From positions 8,531,962-8,595,961 of the forward strand of contig CM076661.1 in the NCBI GenBank assembly GCA_038496675.1: DNA of 64,000 nucleotides, in the 5' to 3' direction. The notes beneath the pieces were generated by a model. The model saw nothing but the letters and a program-made list of their open reading frames with translations. It was not told the origin of the DNA and made no database searches. The DNA is from Rachycentron canadum (Eukaryota; Chordata; Actinopteri; Carangiformes; Rachycentridae). Below, in pieces: positions 38,641 through 49,100 of the stretch (position 1 is the first letter of the stretch; each line of letters begins with the position of its first letter). Made by a program: the position numbers and the translations under genes.

Positions 38641-40787
38641 CTTTGGTTCTCTGGGAAACCAAAATGTCTTCCTCTCCTCTCCCATTACAGAGTGTTTGCT
38701 TTTGTTTGCCTTTATTAATACCAATATATTACACTGGGAAAAGCAAGAGAGCATTACTTGGAAAGACAGAAGTGGGGATAAAAAATGGAGGTATTGTAAG
38801 GGGGGCCAGAGCAGTTTCTGTTCATCTCCAGCTGCTTCCCTGCTCATCACACTGAGAACTAACATGAAACACACTCACGCTACGGTCTCCTCTCACAGAC
38901 ATCTGACATCCATTAAGGATACTGATGGAGGACCAAGCCTCTGAGGGGACTTGCGGTCCCATCTCTCAGCTCCTCTGTTAGAAAAGAAAGGAAGGGAAGG
39001 GGGAGGACAAAAAAAATAGAAAGAAGGGGATATTTCTGACAACTATAAATAGGTCCAATCTTGGACCACAATGCAGACTTTTCCTCCTCTAGGTGAGCAA
39101 CAAACCATTTCAACATGTGTGCTTATTTTCATTAACCAAGCTTGAGTAACAAAATGTAAAATTTGGTAAGACACTTTCTGTGCAAAAGTACCTGAGATGC
39201 TGGACAAATCATAAACAGCGGAAGTAGTGAAAAATAAATCTGAGTACCTGGGTCACTACAGCAGTAACATACAGGGTTACAGAGTACAGGGTTTTATGGT
39301 ACACCTTTCTACTTTACATCATAGCATGTAACCAAACATCACTTCGATGCCCTGGACAATAATCCAAACGAATAAATAGAAAACAACAATTGTAACACTG
39401 AAACTGCTCATAATTTTTTGGCAGCTTTGCACAGTCTGGAGTACACCCGTTTTTGAGGGTCCCTTGGCTATTGTGTAAAAACATTCCAAAGCTGTCAGTG
39501 GGATATGTCTATTCCCTTGGAACTTCTCCCCACTCAGATAAGTCAACCCTGACAGTGTGAAACATCATCTGAAAACACTGAAGATCAGCCCGACATATGT
39601 AGGTCTCCACAGAGGTCTGGAGGGCAGAACCCTCACCTCGTAAATGACAGGCGGGTCTAAAAGAGTTTGCTTGCGGACCACGCATTAGCCATCGCTGTCG
39701 TGCTTGTCGAGGGATTGTCATCTTTCATAGAATAAGGCAGTCGTTTTGACACAAATAAAAGAAATCACAAATACATGCATGCAAGCTGAAAGATACTTGA
39801 AAGTGCATACTGACATTAATAGTGGGGTATTTGAGGATGAAAGCTAGTTTATCAAACAAACTGTATGTATGAGTGTGGCCTCAATCTTCACATCTAAGTC
39901 TTAACAAGAAAGCAAATATGTCAAACTATTTCTTCAAGATGTTAACAATTTGTACAAGTTAGGCAGTAAGTGTGTAAACTGAAGAGGCTTACAGGAGAAA
40001 ATGAGATATAGAAGGTGTTTGTCTAAACAAGGTAACACTAGCTCCCTGTTTGATCTGTATAAAGCTGAGTGAGAGGAACATCACCCTGCTGTCTCCTCTA
40101 CGTGTTTATTTCAGCATGTTACCCCATTGGGCCACCCTGCCTGGACCCCCACACACATCGACCCACAGCCAGCACAGACAAACAGAGGGATAAAGAGAAG
40201 GATGGTGTGAAAGAGAGGAAAGACACACCTCATTAATCTTCCTGGCACTTTCCACTCCACGACTGTCTGTTTTACCAGCAAGTTTACTTTTCCGTGGAGG
40301 TGAAAGTGACTGATAACCAAACGGCTGCCTTAAAATGCAAAATGTTCAACGTCATCGTCAAGTAATAATTTACACAGTTTGTAATTTACACGCTGCCCTG
40401 CTTTGTGAACTCTTTTGTGTCTTCTACATTGGTCTTGTCTCTAAAAATGGAATTCCCAAAATGTTTGGACACATACGCTTTCTTCTCCAGGCTGGCATGT
40501 AAAGGAGTGGGACTACTCTCTTATGACACGCTGAAGTGAGCACAACAAAACTTACACGTACATTTAATGAGTTATTTTTGCTGATAAGTTTAGTTGACAA
40601 AAGATGGCATTTCTGAAGTGCTCTGACTAACTAGAACCCAGTAATTTGAAGTGACAGAGTCCTGCCTGCAGACAGCAAACCAGGCCAGCAGACTTCCACG
40701 CGTTATAAAACAATACAGTATGTCCTGTTGTTGTGATGACAAAAGCACATCTTTCAAAGAAGCAGTGGTCTAGTGGTGTGTTAAAAG

Positions 40788-40860
40788 AGATGTTTGACAT
40801 CTTGGGAACTTTCATAGAGTGCATTTACATCTAGAGTTAGATGTAAAGATTGCAATGACT
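40788..40860 (+). mobile_element. Fragment of the same teleost repeat
   Basis: It carries TTTGACATCTTGGGAA followed by GAGTTAGATGTAAAGATTG, resembling the 5' part of the family seen at 7070-7362 in the same orientation. It is badly decayed. Confidence 0.45.
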
Positions 40861-40945
40861 CCCTGGAGCCTTGTCCTCACCTGGAGGTTCCCAAGCCAGA
40901 ATATATTAGTTATTAGTTAGTTAGTTGTTAATTTTCTTTTTTTTA

Positions 40946-41121
40946 ATAGGTTAAACAAAGGATATACACCATGTTTATTAGTGAGCATCAAATGTGCTTC
41001 ATTAACTCAGGCAGCTGGCAGCTTCCTCCTGTTTCCAGTCTTTATGCTAAGCAAGTCCTAATTCTAAATCTTGGCAAGAAAGAAAAAAAGTGTTTACTTC
41101 CCAAAATGTCTTGCTATTCCC
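40946..41121 (-). mobile_element. Inverted, internally deleted fragment of the teleost repeat
   Basis: It contains ATTAGTGAGC, CTCCTGTTTCCAGTCTTTAT, GCTAAGC, GGCAAGAAAG and TTCCCAAAATGTC in the order expected for the reverse complement of the family. The middle part is missing relative to the copy at 7.1 kb. Confidence 0.55.
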
Positions 41122-42699
41122 TCTTTTTGTTTGTTTTTCAAGTCAGATAATAGAGACAACAACAGACATGAGAACAAACAACAAACTTCATTGTTATTAT
41201 TATTAAAATGCCCTCTCATAAGAACACATTGTAAATAAGATACCACCACATATAGAGGCTTATTATTCTTGACAAGCTCACATTCTCCCACACAAACAAA
41301 CACGGTGACAGCGGTCAGGCAGCCCGTCCCAAGTTAGGCTCCAGTGTGGAGGGATATCAGACTTGTGAATTGGAGGGGGAGCCTGAATGACAATGGGTCT
41401 GGCAGCCCTGGAGGAGATCGTTATGGGCAACAGGGCCAGGCAGCGGCTGCTGTGTGCTGGAGTCAACAGCCCCAATCACCCACCTGGAACCTGGAGCCCA
41501 GACAGCCGGGGGGAAGGTGGAGCCGCTGGCCTGACCTCGACTACAGGCTGCAGGGACAGAGGAGCCCTAGCCCAGACAGATCAACCATGGCTGTGATGTC
41601 TCTGCTTTCAGTCCCACCTTGTTGGTGACCTGCATGTGCCCCTCCTCCCCATCATATTTGCCCCAAACCAGCCTTGTTAAATCCCCCTCCGTTTGCCCTC
41701 ATCTATGATCAGCTCCTCCTCTTCTTTAGGACCCTAGTGACCACACCCATCAATCCCCACCTAAAACTGCTGTGCTCCAGTTTAATCACCACTGGATGTG
41801 GGTGGGAGGCGAAAACCACATATTACATCATGTATTTACTTATCCAGGGTAGCTTGTGAGCGACATGGAGAGTGGAGCTAGGGGTGAAAGGTGAAGGATT
41901 CAGGAGTAAATGACTCATGACCAAAACCAAAGGGTTGGATTCTTGGGACAAGGTTACTTAAACACGAAAAGGTACACCACGCCACCACAAAGACTACATG
42001 TTAGTGTCTGTGGTTGGAGCATAAAAGTCCTAAAACTTTTCACCTGAGGTTCGTGTGATTGCACCAGACAAATTTCCAAACTAATCCTCAGAGACTTCCC
42101 AGATGTACACGTCTTGAATATAACACCATAATGTTTCCCAGAATACAGAGTAAGCACTTTAAGATTATTTGCTATTAATGAAAACAATTAGGGGCTCAGG
42201 CTTTTGGTATCCTGCCAACTACTGTTTCAACATTTTTCCTTCTTTGCAAGTGGAATTTGAACTCTCTAAATTGCTTCCCTTTAGTAACAATGCAGTAAAC
42301 ACCCTCCAATCCCTTTTCAACCATCTGCCCATGGTCAACATCACCTCAGTAACTGCTAGTGACATGTGCCGCAGATCGGCCTTGTAGTGCGCCCAATCAC
42401 CCCACCTTAGTGAGGTGGTGCAGCTGAGAGAGACCAAACAGACCCAGTGAAGTCAATCAGCAGACTGTAACATTTACCATGAGTGTGGGCTTTCTTTATA
42501 TTAATGGGGAGATCCTCTATCCTGAGAAAATAGGTGGCTGAGAGGGGGTGAAATAGAATACAAAAAAGAAAGAAATAGATGGTATGTAAGGGAAAAAAAA
42601 GGAAAGCTAAAGAAAAGGGTAAAGGGAAAAGTAAGGATCAGAGTGAGGAAGGGTGCATGGATTTTCACTCATTCATCTCCTATGTCCCAACAACCCATG

Positions 42700-42850
42700 C
42701 CTGTCTGTTGGAGCAGCAATGGCCCGCGCGGAGACATCAAGCACATTCCAAGAGTCGGCCCAATTACGGGCAGATGAGGGGCAGTTCTCTTTGTTTAAGA
42801 ACAAAGCCAGAAGTGACACAACTGGTCTTTAAAGGGAGCTCTCACAGCCG
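42700..42850. promoter_or_regulatory. Candidate regulatory block with paired SOX-like sites
   Basis: CTTTGTTTAAGAACAAAG at 42789-42806 is a perfect inverted repeat of two SOX-type cores with a 4-bp spacer. It is preceded by CCCAATTACGGGC, and the block is about 2 kb upstream of the ddhd1 promoter. Confidence 0.35.
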
Positions 42851-42999
42851 TGGCTTAGGAGAGGGGGGCCCAGTGGGTGGAGGAGGTGACCAGCTGGTTA
42901 TAAATATCTATTTGGTCAGTTACTGGAAGGAAAATTTGCAGTTTGTTTGTCATCCACTCATCCAGGTGGTGGGCCTGGTGGTTGCAAAACATCAGGGCA

Positions 43000-43015
43000 G
43001 AGAGAGAGAGCGAGC

Positions 43016-43050
<35 letters not shown>
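43000..43050. repeat. (GA)n microsatellite
   Basis: GA units interrupted by CGAGC and one AA. Confidence 0.96.
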
Positions 43051-44864
43051 GCCAACCTGTTTGAGTTTGACTGCCAGAAATGAGGAATTTGACTAATTCG
43101 TATATGAAAGCCACATGTCATCCTCTAGTGTAAACCTGCAATGAGAAAATGCTCTTGGCAAGATCTCATTGCATGTTTAACCCAGTAATTATTCTGGTCA
43201 TACACATTAGATATTGCTGCAATGTGAATTTGAATTGTCCTCATAATTACACAATGTTAAAGAATTTTTTTAATGACTATCATCTGGAAAATAACAATAT
43301 TGGAACATTCACGCTGAGCTGAATGGGATCAGAGAATATTCATATTCCATTAAGAAACTAAAACTAACTAAAATAATGGGAAGAATTATGCTTAACATCT
43401 TGAAAACTCCTGGACTTTGGCCTCAGATTATTTTTGTTCCACTATCAAACCATGAAATGCATTTATAGTCTTGTGTGGGATATGTATTGCGAATAATTGT
43501 TCGATCAAATTATCCTAGTTTTAGTATCAAACAATCTCCCCCAATAGGCAAGAAAAGTCTAAATGTACAGAGTGCCATTGTTGATATTAAACAGCAGCAA
43601 TGTGCAGTTTGAATTCAATTACAGTTATTTACAAAGGTTACAAGGTGGGCACAAATGATCAAAACATACACAAAAGCATCAAAATACTTGTGCAGAATAA
43701 GCCACATCTCCGCATATGCATCATTTTGCCAACACAAAGCCGTGTACCCAGGGTTTCATATTGTAGTATTGCCTTTAAAATTTTCAAAGCTCCCTGGAAG
43801 CTTTGTTTCTGTGAAAGACAATATTTTTACAGGTAATTTTCAAGCTTACAGGGGGGTGTGACTTGATACTAAAAAAGTCAGATTCTTAGAGGACTAACGC
43901 TTTAATAACACACATTGAGCAAGTGGTTGTTAATGGCCAGAAGCATGCAGCATTGGACTGCAGAGGGGCGGGACGAGTTTAAAGTTTAATTCCCACTCTG
44001 CAGTAAATTAGAACACAGCAGGGTAATGTCTGTTTATTCCAAATACAGCTGCCTGGGCCTCTCTCCTATCCCTCTCTTTCTCTCCCCACAGACCACACCA
44101 TGGCCCCCAGGATCACCTGGACCAGCAGTACACACGCAAATAGCACTACACAAAACACACGTTATGCAAACACATGTACTTGCATAAACAAACAAATGGG
44201 CACATGCATACATGCACGCATATGCACACAGATACAAACTCACACTGTACTCATGAACTCACACACAAAGATGTAAACACACTGGTTGCACTAGAACAGA
44301 TACATTACAAATGAGCTTGGCGTTCAATGACACCAGTGACCTGAGGGCTGAACTTAAACAGAGAGCCAAGTACTTTGTGGCTACTTCATTTTCTATTAGT
44401 CTATTATTAATATATTAGTATATTCTCATAGAAAATTGTCTGTATGAAGGAGGGATTTATATTGAGACTGAGACATAAACATGTTTGTTTTGTACTTTAA
44501 AAAAAAAAAAAATGTGTCTGTAAGCAAACTTTGCAGTGAGCTTGCATCGGACTGTTCATGTTATTTTGTCCACCCTTGTGGCTCAAACCTTTGCAGTCGT
44601 TTTTAGGTAAACTGCCTCCAAAAGTTACAGAACCGGCTGCGACGTTGTCGTCAGCTGCACAAAGGGCGGGTCTGTGCTGCGCTCTAGCGGCAGGTCACGT
44701 CATTGCAAGTCGCGCGTCATCGCACGTCATTGCTGGGCGTTTGCCTCCATCTTGTGGACAGTAAGAAGAGTGCACTTTGTGAGGTGCGCGCCGTCGTCAC
44801 GCTCGCGTACTTCCTACGTGCGCGTCCACGAAAGAATCCTGTGATCTGTGCGTCAGCTGTCAAG

Positions 44865-44943
44865 CCACACACACACACACTCACACACACACACTCTCTC
44901 GCTCTCTCTCGCTCTCACACACACACACACACACACACACACT
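44865..44943. repeat. Compound CA/CT microsatellite in the ddhd1 promoter/5' UTR
   Basis: Two CA blocks flank a CT-rich block interrupted by CG (CTCTCGCTCT type). It lies about 460 bp upstream of the ddhd1 ATG, between the YY1-type site and the start codon, and so may be transcribed as part of the 5' UTR. Confidence 0.95.
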
Positions 44944-45304
44944 AACTACAGCGTTGTTTCCACGCAAGGTTTGTTTGGACAACGAATGAATCTGAAATTC
45001 CTCCGAAATCCGGAACAGTCAAAGTATGGTGACTACAGTATTACTCCTATCAAGCCGGACTGAAGAGACACGGTGACGGGAAAGTGGGTGTTTGACACAT
45101 ATTTATTTAATCTGAGGATGAGAAGGACGGTTGGACCGGTCTTAACGTTACAGACTTTGCTAGTAATACGCTAGTTCTCCTACGAGCTTCGTTAGCTTAG
45201 CCGGCTAGCATGCTAACAAGCTGATGTAGCAGCGGTGCAGTCAAAGAAATGCTTGTCTCGGGGTCTTTAATTTCGTTGAGATTGTCATTTTATCGCTGTT
45301 CACT

Positions 45305-45355
45305 ATGAAATGTTGTGATAACTTTAGCGAAGTGGCGACAGCTTTGACGGGGTGA
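45305..45355 (+). other. Upstream ORF in the ddhd1 leader
   Basis: An ATG at 45305 opens 16 codons ending at TGA 45353-45355, 48 nt before the main ATG and in a different frame. A second ATG at 45310 gives only two codons and a stop. If the leader includes this segment, the uORF could lower translation of ddhd1. Other upstream ATGs exist near 45117 and 45210, depending on the true TSS. Confidence 0.5.
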
Positions 45356-45403
45356 ATTGACAGACGAGGGGGGTAACAGTGAGGTTGGGTTGCTCGGATA
45401 GTG

Positions 45404-46199
45404 ATGAGCAGTTACAAGATTACAACCAAAACCTCCACGTTGAGCTCTTCCTTGAGCAGCGACGGTAAAGGCTCACCGGTCGGCGTTAACGCCACCAACA
45501 ACAACAGGGAGTGGGACCTGGGAAGCGATGTGTTTTCGTGCTGTCACGAGATGAGTCCCATGGACGGCGCGATGCAGGCGGGGATGTCCTCGGTCCAGTC
45601 GGGGCTGGACGGACACCTGCCGCTTTTACACCCTAAACACCACAGCGCCCAGTCCGGGTTGTTGTTGGACCTGAGTTCCCCGGGAGCCTACCTCGACGGC
45701 GGCTCCTTGGAGTACAGCGACAACGACGGGAACAGCACCGGCCCGTTGTTCGAGAGGAGGAAGAGGTCGAGGTCCAACAGCTCCAGACACCGCTTCAACG
45801 AGGTGGTCACGGAGCTCGGACCCGAGGAGGTGCGGTGGTTTTACAAAGAGGACAAGAAGACTTGGAAACCCTTTGTCGGGCACGACTCGCTTAAAATCGA
45901 GCTCATGTATCGGAAATACTGCGAGCTGAACCCCGGTGCAGCAGGCCCCAGGGTCAGCGGTGCGGAGGAAGAGTGCAGCAACAACCGTGCGGAGAGCAGG
46001 GGGCTGAACGGTGCAGTTCCGGTGGAGACAAGGACCAGCAGTGTGCACGGAGGCCGGGGGTCCCTGGACACATCCACCGTGTCCTCAGATGAGAGGGACC
46101 CTGACAGTATTGACATCAACGTTGAGCCTGTGTGTGTTCGCGGGGGGCTCTATGAGGTGGATATTAAAGACAGAGAGTGCAATCCCGTTTACTGGAAGC
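45404..46199 (+). CDS. ddhd1: ddhd1 coding exon 1
   Basis: Encodes residues 1-265 plus one base of codon 266. The first 115 or so residues are low-complexity and poorly conserved, as in other vertebrates. A basic patch follows (ERRKRSRSNSS), then the conserved segment VTELGPEEVRWFYKEDKKTW, which resembles a WWE-type fold. After an acidic/Ser-rich linker it ends with EPVCVRGGLYEVD, also a family signature. The donor is AAGC|GTGAGT. The exon is GC- and CpG-rich compared with the flanking introns, consistent with the 3' part of a CpG island. An antisense open frame over 45626-46048 is a by-product of this composition. Confidence 0.96.
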
Positions 46200-49100
46200 G
46201 TGAGTATCATACAAAACATATTTTTGCTCTGCATCAGTCACAGGTTCTGTAGCTCCTGGTGGCAAGTGGAATCACTGAGTGCCACGTCCACAGGCATTAA
46301 ATTCCTCTTGTGTACATACACTTCATTAATTCACCATATATTGTGCAGTATAATGGCTGACAACATACAAATGAATGACCCCGCAGCCACTCAGAAGTCA
46401 GGTCATTCAGAGACTCATTACAAGCAACATCTATCCCTGCTCCCATGAAATATACAAACTAGCAGGTAATTACTCATTCAGCTTAGTTAATTAGGTAGTT
46501 TTTCAGTACTTTTACTGCCTAAGTAATCACTTAGCATGGCCTTTTGGGAACATCTTAACAACCCGGAAAGTCAGTCTGTTTGGCTCAGCTGATCTGTACT
46601 AACTAATTCATGGTAATTTCCAGGAAAAGACAGGGAACAAATGAATGCAGTCACTATAGATCCACGAAAAACCTGACCTTGATGAAGGGGTTCATGGGTA
46701 GCTTTTGAAGGTTAATGCCAAGTGATGTGTAGAGAAGCAGTTATTTTCCTGAATGTTCATGCTGTGGATGTAAGTCCTTTATAGTCTGTCCAGGCCCTCG
46801 CTGTGCTGTTTCAGCTTGGCCTGCACCACTGCTAACACCACACCATGTTAGTATTTGAGAACTCAATGCACTGCATTTGAGTTGGAAACGCATACACACA
46901 GATATTATTTAAGCAGTAATATTTTAATTATGGAGAGACAGAGAGGCCAGTTCATGTAATATGAGATGTGGAAGGGAAGCATTGTAATGTTCTGTACTCC
47001 AAGAAGTAAAATGTTCACACATTCTTACAAAAATACATGAAGATTTTTGTCATGGCTTTATACTTGAACATGTCAATAGATAAAACAAGGTGAAAGAGTC
47101 ACTTTTCATTTCAGTGGAACTTGAAACATCACATTTTGAGTCAACCTTACAAACTTATCTCCTCTGACCAGATATGCACCACCATAGTAAATGACTGACT
47201 GCAATCTACTATGACCTTCTATCAGTGTTTTTGTCTCAGTGTGTCTATCTTAGCCATAGAGTTATGGTGACCTCCTCTGTCTATATTTAAGAGTATGCCG
47301 GCGCTCTCACTGTATTTTGCACAATGTGCCGACAATCAATTCTGCTTTTACACTTATATTCACCACCAGAGAATAAGTTAATAATGTCACTCAAGACTGT
47401 AATCAAAGCTGGCCTCACTTCATAAGCCACTGAGACTTGGCCCGTCTGGAATTAGCAGACTTGTTGAGTTAAATGGCACTTAGTTAATGTCATCCAGAAC
47501 TTATATTTTAAAGGAGTTAGTTCCTAGAAAGGGACTGTGGTAATGCTATTATTTTGGAAATTTTCTACTTAAGCTATATGGAACAAAACTAAGTGAAAGT
47601 ACACCTTATTTATAATTGCATTTTATCCAAGGAGGCCCTAAAATGTCTGTCCTTACAAATAAGTCATTATTTTGTCGTAACTAGCTTGTTTTTTTTTACC
47701 TGAGACTAAATCTGTGCTATTTTACCTATATTGTAGAGCAAGACCATATTTCAGTGATGAGAGGCCAGTGGTTTATTGATGGTACCTGGCTCCCATTGGA
47801 GGAAGAGGAGAGTGACCTCATCGAGCACGAGCACCTGAACCACTTCCGTGGGCAACAGATGCAGGACACATTTGAGACGGATTTGGTGGTCAGGACCGTC
47901 GATAGCAAAGATGGTGAGAGAAAGGGAAGGGCATGGGAATATTGATAATATTTTATCATTTTAGTGCAGATTCATTTTTCTAAATCTGTCCAAAAAAATC
48001 TCATTGCAAACAAGTAACATAAAAATTGTACTCTTCTTGACCAGTGGATTCAGTGACTGCAGTGTTTTTATTCCAGTCAGGTAGTATCTTGTGAAATAGT
48101 ACGTACAGTGTGATGTGTTAGAGCAGTGAGAAGATGAAATTCTCCCTCAGGTGTGATTAGTTATAAATCCATTAAAAAAGTCATCATCTTCGCAATAAAG
48201 GCCGAAGAAAAGGGCAGTGAGTCATAAATTGTGAATTATGTGACAGCCTTGTTTGCTCTAGTATCGATGCACAGTCAAGAGAAGTGAATGGAGCAGGTGC
48301 CTCCATTCATGTGTGTGTAGATTTTTGTCATGTCATGCACCCAATGTAAAGCAGGTGCAGCTCATTCTGGCATCCTTCATTCTGGCACGTCCCTGTCGCA
48401 GGGCTGGCTCAGGCGAAATGTTGCAGGTTTTAGCTGTGAAAAGCAATAAGAAAGAGGTCCTTTGATTCAGCAGTCTTCTCAAGGCAGCCAAATCTACAGG
48501 ACCTTCTTTGGTGATGAATGTGTGGGTGTGTGAATGTGGCAGATAAATGGAGAGAAGCAGAGATAAAAATGCAGCAACTGTTAAAGAGAGAATGAGAAAA
48601 TGTTAAGTCTTCATTGTAACTGAGCAAAACAGAAACATGCCTCGAAATAACACAACGTAATCTGAAACAAATATACCCAATCAATGTATGGCAGCTTAAT
48701 TATAATATATAATTATATCCAATCACCCTTAGTTACTGTAACATTCTCGGTTCACTGTTAAATTGTTCTGAATCAAACAAAGCCTCTGTCAGACTTTGGA
48801 ACAGTTTATTGATTTATATTTCAAATCTGTCCACCTTGTACTTTTTTGACATGTCTCATGTCTTTAGTTCTCTGCTCCATTGCATTGCATCCCATGGCAG
48901 GACCTTGTTACTTCCCCCTTCTCAGAAAAAATTAAGCTCTGTAAATAAGACTATAAACAGAGCAGAGGCAAGCCACACAATCATTCTGTGGGTCATATAT
49001 TTACTACCACTTCCTCTTCCCTTACATTGCATCACGTAGGTGTTGAGAAAGAACCTGGAAGGTCAGTCGTGTTCCACAAGCTGTAGTTTACATGTACACA

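Larger units (their letters stand above)
33443..44599. other. Gene-free tract immediately upstream of the ddhd1 promoter
   Basis: No gene is seen. It holds GT runs at 33.9 and 35.8 kb, G-rich tracts at 33.96-34.07, 36.28 and 36.74 kb, a GA run at 43.0 kb and teleost repeat fragments at 40.8-41.1 kb. Regulatory-looking blocks lie near 34.1, 35.0, 37.0, 38.4 and 42.8 kb. Confidence 0.55.
44600..45403 (+). promoter_or_regulatory. ddhd1: CpG-rich promoter and 5' UTR region of ddhd1
   Basis: CpG dinucleotides become frequent from about 44630 and stay so through exon 1, unlike the upstream 44 kb. Visible words are a GC box GGGCGGG at 44664-44670, two copies of CACGTCATTGC at 44696-44706 and 44723-44733 (CRE/ATF-like), and a YY1-type CCATCTTG at 44747-44754. 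YY1 sites of this form often sit close to transcription starts, so I place the TSS near 44750-44850; that is inference. No TATA box is evident. Two-site CRE-like control would fit a housekeeping-type enzyme gene. Confidence 0.75.

Noticed and set aside
42579..43064. A 161-codon + strand open frame
   Set aside because: Lys-rich beginning and GA-repeat end; no domain, no splice context, low-complexity origin.
45401..45403. GTG as the ddhd1 start codon
   Set aside because: An ATG follows immediately at 45404. A eukaryotic gene would use the ATG.
45626..46048. A 140-codon antisense open frame
   Set aside because: It lies wholly inside ddhd1 exon 1 and reflects that exon's GC-rich codons.
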